64,000 nt of DNA from JAAYYY01 sp964602995 (GTDB taxonomy: Bacteria > Chloroflexota > Anaerolineae > Promineifilales > Promineifilaceae). The stretch spans positions 47,956 through 111,955 of the forward strand of contig CAZRTM010000002.1 of NCBI GenBank assembly GCA_964602995.1. Direction: 5' to 3'. Positions 13,958 to 23,700 of this stretch are shown piece by piece (position 1 is the stretch's first letter; every line of letters starts with the position of its first letter). The translations under genes were made by a program, and so were the position numbers. A model generated the notes under the pieces. It made no database searches, had not been told where the DNA came from, and saw only the letters and a list, made by a program, of their open reading frames with translations.

Positions 13958-15718
13958 TTACTCAGCAAGTTCAATCAACTCATACTGGAAGAATAGAGCA
14001 GGTCCGATGACGACGTTGCTGACCGTGGCGTTGTTGTAAACCGCATACTCCGGTTCCAGAGTCAACGGGATGGTGACAGCGTCTTCGGCATGGAGGATCT
14101 GCGCCTGATCATAGAGATCTTCACGTTCCGCTTCGTCCGTGCTGGCAGCAGCACTGTGCAGCAGGTTGTCCATCTCTTCGTTGGCATAGGAGACGCCAAG
14201 TGTCGGAGAGAAGGTGGATTCAGCGAACGGATCCAGGTAGTTGCTGGTATCTGGGTAGTCGAAGAACCAGCCCAGGTAACCGATGGGATACTCACCGCTG
14301 GTCAGAGCGCCAACGTAGGTGCCCCATTCCTGTGTCTGAAGGTTGACCTGAACGAGAGGCGTCGCTTCAAACTGCTCTTCCAGAACCTGGAAGATCTGGG
14401 CAGCATGGGTGCCGTAGTGCTCGGGCGGGTACCAGAGGTCAAACGTCAATGGATTGTCCTCACTGTAACCGGCCTGCCGCAGCAGATCTTCGGCTGCAGC
14501 AATGTCTGGCGAGTTATAGATATCCAGGAACGCTTCGTTCGCGCCCAGGAAGCCTGGCGGAACCATGGAGTAGAGGGGATCCACGGTACCCTGCATCACG
14601 CGGTCGGCAATCTCGTCACGGTCAACGAGGTAGGCGAGCGCCTGGCGGGCCAGCGGGTCGCTGAACGGTTCCATGGCATGGTTGGGCACCAGGTAACGGA
14701 TACCACCACCACCGCTGTTGTAAGCGGTCAGGCCTTCAACGTCGGAGAGGCGCTGGACCTCGGGCGGACCAAGGATACGCCAGGCAACGTCGATTTCACC
14801 ATTCTCAACGGCCAGAGCCATCTGAGTGGCATCCTGGTAGTAGCGAATGATTACCTGATCAGGTGCGGTGGCAGCGTACTCGCCGGTGTAGCAGGGGTTA
14901 CGTTCCAGAACTGCCTGCTCTTCAACCTGGTAGCTGGTGATCATCCAGGGGCCAACACCGATGACCTGCTCGGGGAACTGCTCCAGCGCGTCGTCGGGAT
15001 AAAGTCCCTCGGGTACGGGCATATAGGCAGAACCGGTGATGATCTGCGGGAAGTCGCCACGCTGCTGGTTCAAGGTGAATACAACTGTCTGATCGTCAGG
15101 TGCTTCCACACTGGCAACATAGGTTGTCACCAGGCCGGAAACGTCACCTTCCAGGGTCAGAGAACGGTTGATGCCGCGGACAAAGTCGCCGGCGACCAAC
15201 GGCACACACTCGCCATCAATGGGGTAAGACCAGTCGCCACCGATGGTGAAGGTGTAGGTCAGACCATCTTCGCTGACCTCTGGTTCACCGGTAGCAACCA
15301 CAGGGATAACCTCAGCCGTGCCAGGCTCGAAGCCCATCAGGCCACGGTTGACGTTACGGAACAGTTCCCAGTCATGAATGGCGTAAGCATCGGCGTAGTC
15401 AAGACTGGAAATGGAGTCGGTTGTACCGATGATAACGGTACCGGCGCCGGCGGCTGGTTCTTCGCTGGCCGGCTCTTCAGTCGGTTCTTCTTCCACTGGT
15501 GCCTCAGTAGGTTCTTCTGCTGGGGCCTCAGTAGGCTCTTCCGCTGGTTCCTCGGTGGGTTCTTCCATAGGCTCTTCGGTGGGTTCTTCCACCGGTTCCT
15601 CTACAGGCTCTTCAACAGGCGCCTGGGTCGGCTCCTGTCCGCCGCCACCACAGGCGGCGAGCGCCAGAGCACCCACGAGAAGCATCACAAGTAACAAGTA
15701 CCATCGCTTCCTGTTCAT
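13958..15718 (-). CDS. Peptide/nickel-type ABC solute-binding lipoprotein (family 5)
   Basis: Extracellular substrate receptor of the importer, 586 residues from the chosen ATG. The signal peptide is MNRKRWYLLLVMLLVGALALAAC-type with a lipobox ending at Cys23. A roughly 60-residue acidic Pro/Thr linker follows (EEPT and EEPV units), then the SBP_bac_5 fold from about residue 95. That fold shows typical stretches such as GDFVRGINRSL, the GVGPWMITSY region and DNLLHSAA near the end. The start is set by AGGAGGAG seven bases before ATG 15718; an open frame runs 25 codons further up without a site. It is the first gene of the operon, with its own promoter candidate upstream. Confidence 0.93.
   Translation of the reverse strand: MNRKRWYLLLVMLLVGALALAACGGGGQEPTQAPVEEPVEEPVEEPTEEPMEEPTEEPAEEPTEAPAEEPTEAPVEEEPTEEPASEEPAAGAGTVIIGTTDSISSLDYADAYAIHDWELFRNVNRGLMGFEPGTAEVIPVVATGEPEVSEDGLTYTFTIGGDWSYPIDGECVPLVAGDFVRGINRSLTLEGDVSGLVTTYVASVEAPDDQTVVFTLNQQRGDFPQIITGSAYMPVPEGLYPDDALEQFPEQVIGVGPWMITSYQVEEQAVLERNPCYTGEYAATAPDQVIIRYYQDATQMALAVENGEIDVAWRILGPPEVQRLSDVEGLTAYNSGGGGIRYLVPNHAMEPFSDPLARQALAYLVDRDEIADRVMQGTVDPLYSMVPPGFLGANEAFLDIYNSPDIAAAEDLLRQAGYSEDNPLTFDLWYPPEHYGTHAAQIFQVLEEQFEATPLVQVNLQTQEWGTYVGALTSGEYPIGYLGWFFDYPDTSNYLDPFAESTFSPTLGVSYANEEMDNLLHSAAASTDEAEREDLYDQAQILHAEDAVTIPLTLEPEYAVYNNATVSNVVIGPALFFQYELIELAE
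15445..15634 (-). repeat. Imperfect repeats encoding the acidic linker of the binding lipoprotein
   Basis: Degenerate 12-18-base units encode successive EEPT, EEPV, EEPM and EAPA blocks between the lipid-anchored Cys23 and the folded domain. The protein-level pattern points to a flexible stalk, not a mobile repeat. Confidence 0.85.
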
Positions 15719-15791
15719 GGTTTCTCCTCCTAGTTCAGGAATAATAATAAACTTACTGCTCCGAATGGCAGTAGCTTGTCCAGTGCGTAAC

Positions 15792-15820
15792 ATCTTACCA
15801 CGAGTTTATACAAGATACAA
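15792..15820 (-). promoter_or_regulatory. Putative promoter of the peptide importer operon
   Basis: Read on the minus strand: TTGTAT (15815-15820), 17-base spacer, TAAGAT (15792-15797). The -35 match is weak, but spacing and position (about 75 bases before the binding-protein ATG) fit. Confidence 0.35.
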
Positions 15821-15912
15821 AAGGGGTCGGTAGATGTCAATATGGTGACAAAACGGGGTCGAGGATGCGGAGCAGCTTGAATTTGACCTTTTGTGCCTTT
15901 TTGGTATCTGAC

Positions 15913-16326
15913 TTATTCAATAATTTCGATGCCTTCGAAGTAGAGCTTGCCATCAAGAATCTGATTGATGGCTTTAATAATCGCGTGAGCATTTGCTTTC
16001 TCCACATAACCACGCGCGCCAGCTTCGTATACTTCCTGCCCATAGATAGACGATTTGTGACCGGATACGACCAGACCCAAAATCTCGGGATGGCGTTCAC
16101 GAAGCTGTTGGATGAGGCTGATGCCGCTCATGCCGGGAAGCGAGATGTCGACAAGCACAAGGTCAGGTGGGTCGTCGGCGATCAGCGACAGCGCTTCCTC
16201 TCCCGAACTGGCCTGTTCGCTGACACTTAGATATGGTTCGCGCTCGATAAGGCGGGTAAGAACAGCGCGCATGATGCTGTGATCTTCGACGATTACGATA
16301 CGATGCGCCTTCTCATTACTCACCAT
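15913..16326 (-). CDS. Stand-alone response-regulator receiver domain
   Basis: A CheY-like receiver of about 137 residues with no output domain. From the ATG at 16326, the acidic pair is Glu14-Asp15, the phospho-acceptor is Asp60 (LVLVDISLPG), the switch Ser is in VSGHKSS and the conserved Lys is Lys110 (GYVEKAN). The sequence resembles the receiver half of NarL/LuxR regulators but stops 27 residues after the Lys, where a linker and HTH would begin. The start is chosen near GGAGG; a GTG at 16338 is also possible. No histidine kinase gene is nearby. It may act by protein contact or be an orphan part of a phosphorelay. Confidence 0.88.
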   Translation of the reverse strand: MVSNEKAHRIVIVEDHSIMRAVLTRLIEREPYLSVSEQASSGEEALSLIADDPPDLVLVDISLPGMSGISLIQQLRERHPEILGLVVSGHKSSIYGQEVYEAGARGYVEKANAHAIIKAINQILDGKLYFEGIEIIE

Positions 16327-16418
16327 CTGCCTCCGCACTGCTGAAACTCAACAAGTGAGTGGTCCTTTTTTTGGAATCGTGGCCCCCTCTAATAAATCAC
16401 CCCACAACCCTGAGCACA

Positions 16419-16447
16419 AGTTTAGTCAGGCCTGCGCACCCTGTCAA
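16419..16447 (-). promoter_or_regulatory. Promoter of the receiver gene
   Basis: On the minus strand TTGACA (16442-16447, perfect -35), 17-base spacer, TAAACT (16419-16424). It lies about 95 bases upstream of the receiver start and downstream of the PIG-L stop codon. Confidence 0.65.
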
Positions 16448-16477
16448 TTGTTGTGGCCCGCGGCATACCGTTGTTGC

Positions 16478-17212
16478 TCATTCACTCTCGGCTTCCGCGT
16501 CGTGTGGCTTCAGGGTAATCAGGCGAAAGCCTTCGGCATATTTGAAGCCAACCCTTTCGCCAATTTGGGCAGCCCACGTTTTGAGCGGTTCTTCCGGATC
16601 CCAATCTTCAAGCTGGCTGCGGTGCTGGCGCAGGGCCTCGAGCTTGATGTCTATCGTCTCTGAAATATCCACGAAGAAGTTGGCCTCGCGTGGATTGGAG
16701 ACGAAGACGTAATTGACCTTGTGCCCGGCCAACCCTTCGGTTGCAAAATCGGGGTAGAGCAGCGGCATTTCGGCGGCAGGGAACACGGCGTCGATGGCGG
16801 CGGTAGCAGCCGCACGGTGGTCGGGATGGTTGATGCGCGTATTGTTGGGGAAATAGACAGTCGGGTCGCCGCAGACGACGGCATTGGGCTTGTAGGTGCG
16901 AATGAGTCGCACCAGCTCCTTGCGTAGTTCCAGGCTCGGCTGCAGCAGACCGTCATCATAGCCCAGGAAAATGCACGTTTCTACCCCGACACAACGGGCG
17001 GCGGCCTCTTGCTCTGCGCGACGGATTTGCGCCAGGCGCTCAGCAGTCATTCCTTCTTCGTGGCTGCCGGCGTTACCGTCGGTAATAACTACATAAACGA
17101 TCTGACTTCCGGCTGCGGCCCAACGGGCGGCGGTTCCGGCAACACTGAACTCAATGTCATCAGGATGAGCGTAGATGAACATCGCTCTATCCGGTACGTA
17201 CTGGTGATCCAT
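16478..17212 (-). CDS. PIG-L/LmbE-family zinc deacetylase
   Basis: Metal-dependent N-deacetylase of the family that acts on GlcNAc-containing small molecules (mycothiol and bacillithiol precursors, lincomycin and lipid-linked GlcNAc). The zinc motif AHPDDIEF lies at residues 15-22 and the third ligand in INHPDHR. The start is taken at ATG 17212, after AGAGAGG; a codon seven residues earlier lacks a site. The 244-residue length is normal. It shares its upstream region with the divergent P-type ATPase. Bacillithiol-type chemistry (BshB) is one option, but no bshA or bshC is in the window, so substrate is unknown. Confidence 0.9.
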   Translation of the reverse strand: MDHQYVPDRAMFIYAHPDDIEFSVAGTAARWAAAGSQIVYVVITDGNAGSHEEGMTAERLAQIRRAEQEAAARCVGVETCIFLGYDDGLLQPSLELRKELVRLIRTYKPNAVVCGDPTVYFPNNTRINHPDHRAAATAAIDAVFPAAEMPLLYPDFATEGLAGHKVNYVFVSNPREANFFVDISETIDIKLEALRQHRSQLEDWDPEEPLKTWAAQIGERVGFKYAEGFRLITLKPHDAEAESE

Positions 17213-17254
17213 GTGGAGAATCCTCTCTATCATTATTGGTCAATTTGGGCGGTG

Positions 17255-17262
17255 ATTATACT
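17255..17262. promoter_or_regulatory. Overlapping divergent -10 elements
   Basis: ATTATACT reads as TATACT on the plus strand (17257-17262, toward the P-type ATPase) and TATAAT on the minus strand (17255-17260, toward the PIG-L gene). -35 elements are weak on both sides. If both are used, the two genes compete for polymerase at one site. Confidence 0.4.
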
Positions 17263-17273
17263 CTGGACGTACA

Positions 17274-17310
17274 AAAATGCAGCAGTGCATGGCGCATGTA
17301 AATGCATTTT
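17274..17310. promoter_or_regulatory. Inverted repeat in the leader of the P-type ATPase gene
   Basis: AAAATGCA (17274-17281) and TGCATTTT (17303-17310) form a perfect 8-bp inverted repeat. The spacer contains two further GCAT cores. It sits just downstream of the plus-strand -10, where a repressor would act. Confidence 0.35.
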
Positions 17311-17407
17311 GCTATTCTAATGAAATGGTAGCGGACCTATTTAGGCCAACATAGTGGCACTACCCTTTTGAAGAAGCAGCACTCTGAACGTAAAAAAGGA
17401 TGAACGA

Positions 17408-20152
17408 ATGAGTGAATGGTATAGGTTGCCGGCCGAGGAGGTCGTACGCGAGCTTGGTTCTGATATCAAAGGTGGTCTGAGCACAGAAGAGGCCGAGGCT
17501 CGCCTAGAGAAGTATGGCCTGAACGAGTTAGTAGAACGTGGCCTCAAAAGCCCCTGGCGCATTATCTGGGAGCAACTGACAGAGATTATGGTCGTCATCT
17601 TGATTTTTGCTGGCGCCGTTTCTCTCTTCCTCGGTGAGTATACAGACGCAGTGGTCATCATGGCCATTGTTATTCTTAATGCTGCTCTGGGTTATTCGCA
17701 GGAGTATCGCGCTGAGAAGGCAATTGCAGCGCTGAAAAAACTGGCAGTGCCCACTGTGCGCGTGGAGCGTAACGGGCACATTGAGGAGATCTCCGCAAGA
17801 GAGCTGGTGCCGGGAGATATCGTGTTTCTGGAAGCCGGCAATAAGGTCTCTGCTGATGGACGCTTGCTGGAGGTGGTGAACCTGCAGATCCAGGAGGCAG
17901 CCCTTACTGGCGAATCGGAAGCGGTGGAGAAACACACTGACGCATTGTCTGAGAAGGATATGCCTCTCGGCGACCGCGTCAATATGGCCTATATGGGCAC
18001 TGTCGTCACCTACGGACGAGGCACGATGATTGTGACGGCGACGGGTATGGATACCCAGTTGGGTAAGATCGCGGACATGATCCAGGACGTGGAGCGGGAG
18101 CAAACGCCCCTGCAGCGACGTCTGGAGGGGCTGGGCAAATATCTGGCCCTGGCTGCTCTGGCTATCATCGCCGTGGTTGTGCTCCTGGGGCTGAGGCGTG
18201 GAGACGATTTGCGCATTCTGTTCCTGACCGCAATCAGTATGGCCGTGGCGGCGGTTCCCGAAGGCCTCCCGGCAGTCGTTACCATTACACTGGCTCTCGG
18301 CTCCCAGCGCATGTTGAAACGTAAGGCGCTGATCCGCAAGCTACCGGCGGTGGAGACACTGGGGTCGGTGACCACCATCTGCTCGGACAAAACGGGTACG
18401 CTGACCGAAAACCGCATGACAGTCACTATGCTGGATGTGGCGGGCGACCATCGCAGTGTGGACGCGCTTCTGGAAAAGGGTGTCCCTGTATGGCGTCCTG
18501 ATGCGCCTATCGCGCAGGACCTGGCTCTTCAGGAGCGTAGTCTGGCGCTGCTGGTGCGAGCGATGACCCTGGCCAATGATGCGGTCTTACAGGCAGATGA
18601 GGATAATCCTGAAGAGAAATACACCATTGGCGATCCGACGGAAGGGGCAATGGTCGTGGCGGCTGCGGAGCTTGGCGTGGAAAAGGAGGCGCTAGAGGAA
18701 CAGTTGCCGCGAGTTGCCGAGGTGCCGTTTACGTCTGAGCGTAAGCGGATGACAACTATTCATGAGATCAAAAACGGGCTGCTCACTGATGGCGTGCCTG
18801 GCTGGAATGTTCCATATGTGGCATTCAGCAAGGGTGCAGTCGATTCGCTTCTCGATGTCAGCACGCAGGTCTGGGTTGGCGATCACGCGGTTCCCCTGGA
18901 CGAGGAGATGGTGGAACGGATCAGCCAGGCGAATGAGGAAATGGCGCAGGAGGGCCAGAGGGTGCTCGGTGTTGCTTTCCGCCCGCTGTCTGAGCTGCCG
19001 AATGATCATGATGAGGAATTCGAAAGCAACGTAGAGCGGGAGCTTGTCATCATTGGGCTGGTGGGTATGCTGGATCCGCCGCGACCCGAGGTGCGTGAGG
19101 CGGTTGCCAGGTGCCGCACTGCAGGCATTCGACCGGTGATGATTACGGGCGACCACCCGCTCACTGCCAGGCATATTGCCAAAGAGCTGCAAATTGCAGC
19201 TGAGGATAGCGTCGCTTTGACCGGACGTGATCTGGCTACGATGTCGGTGGATGAGTTGGAAGGGAAGGTGGGGCAGGTCTCGGTGTACGCTCGTGTTTCA
19301 CCCGAGCATAAGCTGAACATCGTGACGGCGTTGCAGGATAAGGGCGAAATTGTAGCCATGACCGGTGACGGTGTAAATGATGCACCCGCGCTCAAGAAGG
19401 CTGATATTGGTGTAGCGATGGGTATTACCGGCACTGATGTCTCGAAGGAAGCAGCGGATATGGTGCTGCTGGACGACAATTTCGCCACTATCGTCGCCGC
19501 CGTGGAAGAAGGGCGCGTTATCTTCGATAACATTCGTAAATTCATCAAGTACGCGCTGTCCAGCAACACAGGCGAAATCTTTGTGATGCTGGTTGCCCCG
19601 TTTCTGGGTATGCCCTTGCCATTGTTGCCGCTCCAGATTCTCTGGATTAACCTGGTCACCGATGGGTTGCCTGGTCTGGCGCTGGCCATTGAACCGGCGG
19701 AACGTGGGATCATGGAACGCAAGCCGTTCCATCCCAATGAGAGCATCTTCAGCCGCGGTCTGGGCTGGCAGATTATCTGGGTCGGCGCCCTGATGGGCGT
19801 TCTCTCTCTGGGACTTGGTTACTGGTATTACAGCAATGGTTCTCCGATTGAACACTGGCGTACGATTGTCTTTACGGTGCTGACGATGGCCCAGATGGGC
19901 AACGTGCTGGCCTTGCGCACCAACCGCGAATCGCTATTTTCCGTTGGTCTGCTATCGAACCGCTTTATGGTTGGAGCAGTGCTGCTGACCATTGTCCTGC
20001 AACTGGCGGTGATCTACATTCCCTTCTTGCAGGAAGTTTTCGAGACAACCGCTCTGACCTGGCAGGAGATGTTAGCCGTATTGCTGGTAAGCTCCACTAT
20101 TTTCTTCGCGGTTGAGATCGACAAATGGTATCGCCGCCGCAGCGGTAAATAG
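17408..20152 (+). CDS. P-type calcium-transporting ATPase (PacL/SERCA-like, P2A)
   Basis: Membrane pump of 914 residues that exports a cation at the cost of ATP. Motifs are TGES (167-170), phosphorylated Asp327 in SDKTGTLTENRM, the TGDHP hinge and GDGVND (653-658). The N-terminal cation-ATPase domain (residues 5-70) and four C-terminal helices are present. Ion-site residues resemble SERCA: PEGLP in M4, an Asn-x-x-Glu in M5 (SSNTGEIF) and NLVTDGLP in M6. This fits calcium better than Na/K or heavy metals. The gene has its own terminator. Expression may be controlled through the inverted repeat in its leader. Manganese remains an alternative ion. Confidence 0.93.
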   Translation: MSEWYRLPAEEVVRELGSDIKGGLSTEEAEARLEKYGLNELVERGLKSPWRIIWEQLTEIMVVILIFAGAVSLFLGEYTDAVVIMAIVILNAALGYSQEYRAEKAIAALKKLAVPTVRVERNGHIEEISARELVPGDIVFLEAGNKVSADGRLLEVVNLQIQEAALTGESEAVEKHTDALSEKDMPLGDRVNMAYMGTVVTYGRGTMIVTATGMDTQLGKIADMIQDVEREQTPLQRRLEGLGKYLALAALAIIAVVVLLGLRRGDDLRILFLTAISMAVAAVPEGLPAVVTITLALGSQRMLKRKALIRKLPAVETLGSVTTICSDKTGTLTENRMTVTMLDVAGDHRSVDALLEKGVPVWRPDAPIAQDLALQERSLALLVRAMTLANDAVLQADEDNPEEKYTIGDPTEGAMVVAAAELGVEKEALEEQLPRVAEVPFTSERKRMTTIHEIKNGLLTDGVPGWNVPYVAFSKGAVDSLLDVSTQVWVGDHAVPLDEEMVERISQANEEMAQEGQRVLGVAFRPLSELPNDHDEEFESNVERELVIIGLVGMLDPPRPEVREAVARCRTAGIRPVMITGDHPLTARHIAKELQIAAEDSVALTGRDLATMSVDELEGKVGQVSVYARVSPEHKLNIVTALQDKGEIVAMTGDGVNDAPALKKADIGVAMGITGTDVSKEAADMVLLDDNFATIVAAVEEGRVIFDNIRKFIKYALSSNTGEIFVMLVAPFLGMPLPLLPLQILWINLVTDGLPGLALAIEPAERGIMERKPFHPNESIFSRGLGWQIIWVGALMGVLSLGLGYWYYSNGSPIEHWRTIVFTVLTMAQMGNVLALRTNRESLFSVGLLSNRFMVGAVLLTIVLQLAVIYIPFLQEVFETTALTWQEMLAVLLVSSTIFFAVEIDKWYRRRSGK

Positions 20153-20176
20153 TTATAGTACTAGTTGCCTGAATAA

Positions 20177-20212
20177 GAGGAACGCCTACCAGATAGGCGT
20201 TCCTCTTTTTTT
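20177..20212 (+). terminator. Strong intrinsic terminator of the P-type ATPase gene
   Basis: A 12-bp stem (GAGGAACGCCTA with TAGGCGTTCCTC, loop of 5) is followed by TTTTTTT. The 150 bases up to acpP on the other strand hold nothing else I can identify. Confidence 0.93.
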
Positions 20213-20359
20213 ATTGGACATAGAGGTGGCAGGGGAAGGTCGAGCGGGAGTAGGAGCGCTGGGGCTAGATAAACACAAAAAGACGATGCAGAGCACCGCC
20301 TCTTGTGGTTGTGTTAAATTGAGCCAGCTAGAAAAAGGTTACGTAGCGCAGCCAGAATG

Positions 20360-20599
20360 CTAGCCTGTCATGTGTTCGTTGATATAGCGGACTGCTTCGC
20401 CAACCGTCGTAATCTTCTGCGCTTCCTCGTCAGAAATTTCGCCTTCGAATTCTTCTTCGAAAGCCATAATCAGTTCAACCAGGTCAAGTGAGTCAGCTTC
20501 TAAATCTTCGCGAAAACGGGCGTCAATCGTAACTTGCTCTTCATCTACGCCCAGTAATTCGACGATAATATCTCTAACGCGTGCCTCGGTATTGTTCAT
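20360..20599 (-). CDS. acpP: Acyl carrier protein
   Basis: A 79-residue acidic helical carrier for fatty-acid synthesis. The phosphopantetheine site is the Ser in ADSLDLVELI (Ser37), with the usual N-terminal helix and DEEAQKITTVGEAVRYI at the C-terminus. AGGAGGG precedes the ATG. It stands alone with a near-consensus promoter and not in a fab cluster. Its neighbour is a polysaccharide-ligase-type gene. A housekeeping ACP is the simplest reading. Confidence 0.96.
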   Translation of the reverse strand: MNNTEARVRDIIVELLGVDEEQVTIDARFREDLEADSLDLVELIMAFEEEFEGEISDEEAQKITTVGEAVRYINEHMTG

Positions 20600-20640
20600 T
20601 GCCTTGAACCCTCCTACAGTTCAGTTTACACAATAGCGCA

Positions 20641-20668
20641 ATTTTAAAAGCAAAGGATACTTTGTCAA
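20641..20668 (-). promoter_or_regulatory. Promoter of acpP
   Basis: On the minus strand TTGACA (20663-20668, perfect), 16-base spacer, TAAAAT (20641-20646, one mismatch). It lies about 40 bases upstream of the start codon. Confidence 0.75.
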
Positions 20669-20723
20669 GTACCCCTGAACTGCCCCCAGTCCCACCATGT
20701 CTAACACAGAAAGGGCGGCTGAG

Positions 20724-23700
20724 TTACGATTCCGGCTTTTGCAACCAGATAGCGGTTGCCAGTAACAGATAGAATGTGAAAGCGAGATCGACAAGGAAGA
20801 AACTATGGTCGACCAGGCCATGAGCCACAGTTTGAGCCAGAGCGCCGGCCAGGCCGAAGGCGACTGGTTTCCACGGCTCTGATACGGTGGACGGCAGGCG
20901 GCGAAGGCGCTGAACCAGCTCCCAGAAGAGCCAGGCGCCGGCAAGCAGGCCTAAGAGGCCGAGGCGCGTGGCAAAATCGAGCAGGATATTATGTGGGTGG
21001 TTGAGGTCAGGCTCTTCCCAGGCTGCATCGAGGATGTAGCGCCCACGATATTCATAGAGGAAGTTGTCGAGACCCACACCAGTGACCGGGTTTTCGATGA
21101 ACATGGAGAGGCTGGCTCGCCACAGGTTGAGGCGCTGGAGGCTGGTGGCGCCCTGCAGGTTGAGCCGTTCTGAGAGGGCCGGGACGTTGAGTGCAAGCGC
21201 AAGAGCGACGATAACAGCAATGAATCCGGCCAGCAGCCAGGGCCAAATGGAGCGCCCCTGCTGGCGCAGCCAGAGCAGAAAGACGACAGCGGCGGCGACC
21301 GGAATGCCCAGGAATAAGGCGCCTTTGCTCAAGGTTAGCAGGATGGTGACGGCGACCGGAACGAGAAAGAGCGTATAGGCCATGCGCCGGCGTGGGGTGG
21401 CCTGTCCGGCCAGGAGCATGGCGAAGAGGAAGGGGAAGATGCGGCCCAGGTAGAGGGCCACGTTATTGGGTGAGCCGTAGACAGAACGAAGACGGCTGAC
21501 GCCGCCGGCGACGGTGATCACGTTTTCGCCTTGCGCAAACTGCCAGAGGCCATACAGGGCAACGGTCAGGCCCCCCAGCACGAATGCATCCAGAATGGCC
21601 CACAATTCATCACGGCTGGACCGTAGCGCCCGGAAAAGGAAGTAAAAGAGGGCAGGCTCGATAATCACCGTGCGCCATTCGTTGCTGGCCACGTCCAGCC
21701 GTTCTGTGAAGAACAGAGAGAATGTAGCCACGGCAACAAGTGCGAGAACAGCCGCATCGGCGCGGATGGGCCATGAGCGCAGCCCTTGCCCGTAACAGGC
21801 CAGAGTGTGGCGAGTGGCCTGCAGGCGGCTCGAACCCTGCTCTTTCATCGTCGTCTTCACCGAGGCTACCAACGACGATAGTCTCGACGCAATAAAGGCT
21901 GCTGCTGAAAGCAGGGTAAATATCTCTACCGGCGAAAAGCGGTAACCGAGCATCGGTTTGGGGACGACGTAGAAAGGGAAGCTGAAGGCGATGAGGGCCA
22001 GACCCCAGGCCGGCCGCGCGTAAATCAGGAAAAAGAGAATGATTAGCGCCGCAAGATAAAGGAAGAAATAGGGGGTTACGTAGAAGAGAGAGGCGGCGGC
22101 TGCGGTTGCGGCGAGTTGCCCCGCATCTCCCAGGCGGCGATAGAGGCCGGCGGCCTGCTCACCCCAGGTCAGCCAGCCGGTGAGCGCTACCAGGCCGGCA
22201 GCCAGGACTGTTACCAGCAGGCGCGTCTGTTCGCTGCTCCGTTCGTAGATGGCCTGCCACCGTTGCCCAACGGGACCCCAGGCGACGCGCCGGGCGCTAT
22301 AGAGCGCCATCAGGAGAAAGAGCACGCCCAGGAGCGACAGGGCGAAGATAGTAAGCCGGTAATTGGTGGCCGGCGGCCGGTAGCCCACGCTGAAGCCATT
22401 TAGCGCCCACTGGTCCCAGCCACGATAGGCGGTGACCGTGAGGGTGTGTGGGCCGGGCGACAGATTGCGCGCTACCAGTTCGGTGCTCAGGTAATCTTCG
22501 TCGCTGGCGGGTGAAGTGAGTACCAGTGCTGTGCCGTTGCCATCATGCGGCAGGGCGTTGACCTCCTGGCCATCGACGGTGACATAGAATCGCGCCCGGT
22601 AGTCGGCCCGCCGCACGCGCAGCCCCACGTCCGTGCCCCAGAAGTGAAAGGTGACGGTATCACCGGTCTCGCTGATGTCTGCTCCATACTCGGGTGAAAA
22701 GCGCCAGCCACCGTCAAACTGTTGGGCGGGTGATGCCTCCTGAGCCAGGTGGAAGCCGGGGAAGGCCACGTCTGAGGCGGGCGCGTGGGCGGCCAACGCC
22801 TGGGCCGCGGGCCGGTTGGCAACGTCAAAGCCGCGGCGTGGGTCGCTGGCGTCCACATCTGGATCCCAGTTTTCCAGAAACATGTAGCCCATCCAGGGCC
22901 ATTCACGACGGGCGCGTTCCAGGGCGGCGATTGTGTAATCGGCCTGCGTTTCCGCATCAACCTGGCCCCAGATGGAAGGAGCGCCCTGCCACTCTGCAGG
23001 TAAGCTGTTCCAGCCCCAATTCCCGGCTAAGAGCGCCGCATCCTGGTCCCCGTGCCGGCGCATCACTTCGCGCAACAGAATGACGCGGCTGAAGTTCAGA
23101 GTGTCCTGGTCTACGGTGCGGTCGTCAGGGCCAGAGTGGAAGCCGTAGGGCTTGCCAGCGACCACGTCGAAGGCATCTGCCGCGCCTGCCTCGTAGAGGT
23201 TTTCGAGATAAAGGGGATCGGCCAGATTGAGGGGGCCAGTCTCCACCGTTGGCGCCAGCGGCGCGGCGACGATGACGGCGTCTGCGTCGGCGGTACGTAT
23301 CGCTGCGGCGGTGGCCGACAACAGCGCGGCGTACTCATAGGGGTTCACCGGCTGGTTGCCCCAATGCGTGGTCAGATTGGGTTCATCCCAGATGATGTAG
23401 TAACGAAGTTGCTCGCCATACCGCGCCGCGAACTCGGCCGCCCACTGTGCAAATTGTGCGGGATCGGCCGGCGGGGCGAAGTTGTCCTGGGGATTGCCAT
23501 CGAGCTGCACCACCAACTCCAGGCCATGCGCGGGGACAGTGGAGACAATGCGGTCAGCCGCCTCCCAATCGAATGGTTGCTCCCAATAGAAGGTTTGCTT
23601 GACGCCGGCAACACCCAGCTCGCTTATCTGCTGCAACGCGTTGTCCAGCTCGGCCATATCGTATTGTTGCAGGGAGACATTTAGGCCGAGGCGAACACCG

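Noticed and set aside
15445..15634. CRISPR-like or mobile repeat array
   Set aside because: Repeats are in frame, degenerate and encode a Pro/Glu linker; no fixed spacers or cas genes.
14090..15694. 534-codon open frame on the plus strand
   Set aside because: It lies antisense to the binding lipoprotein; its composition is a mirror of that gene, including the Phe/Arg-rich complement of the acidic linker, and it has no family motif.
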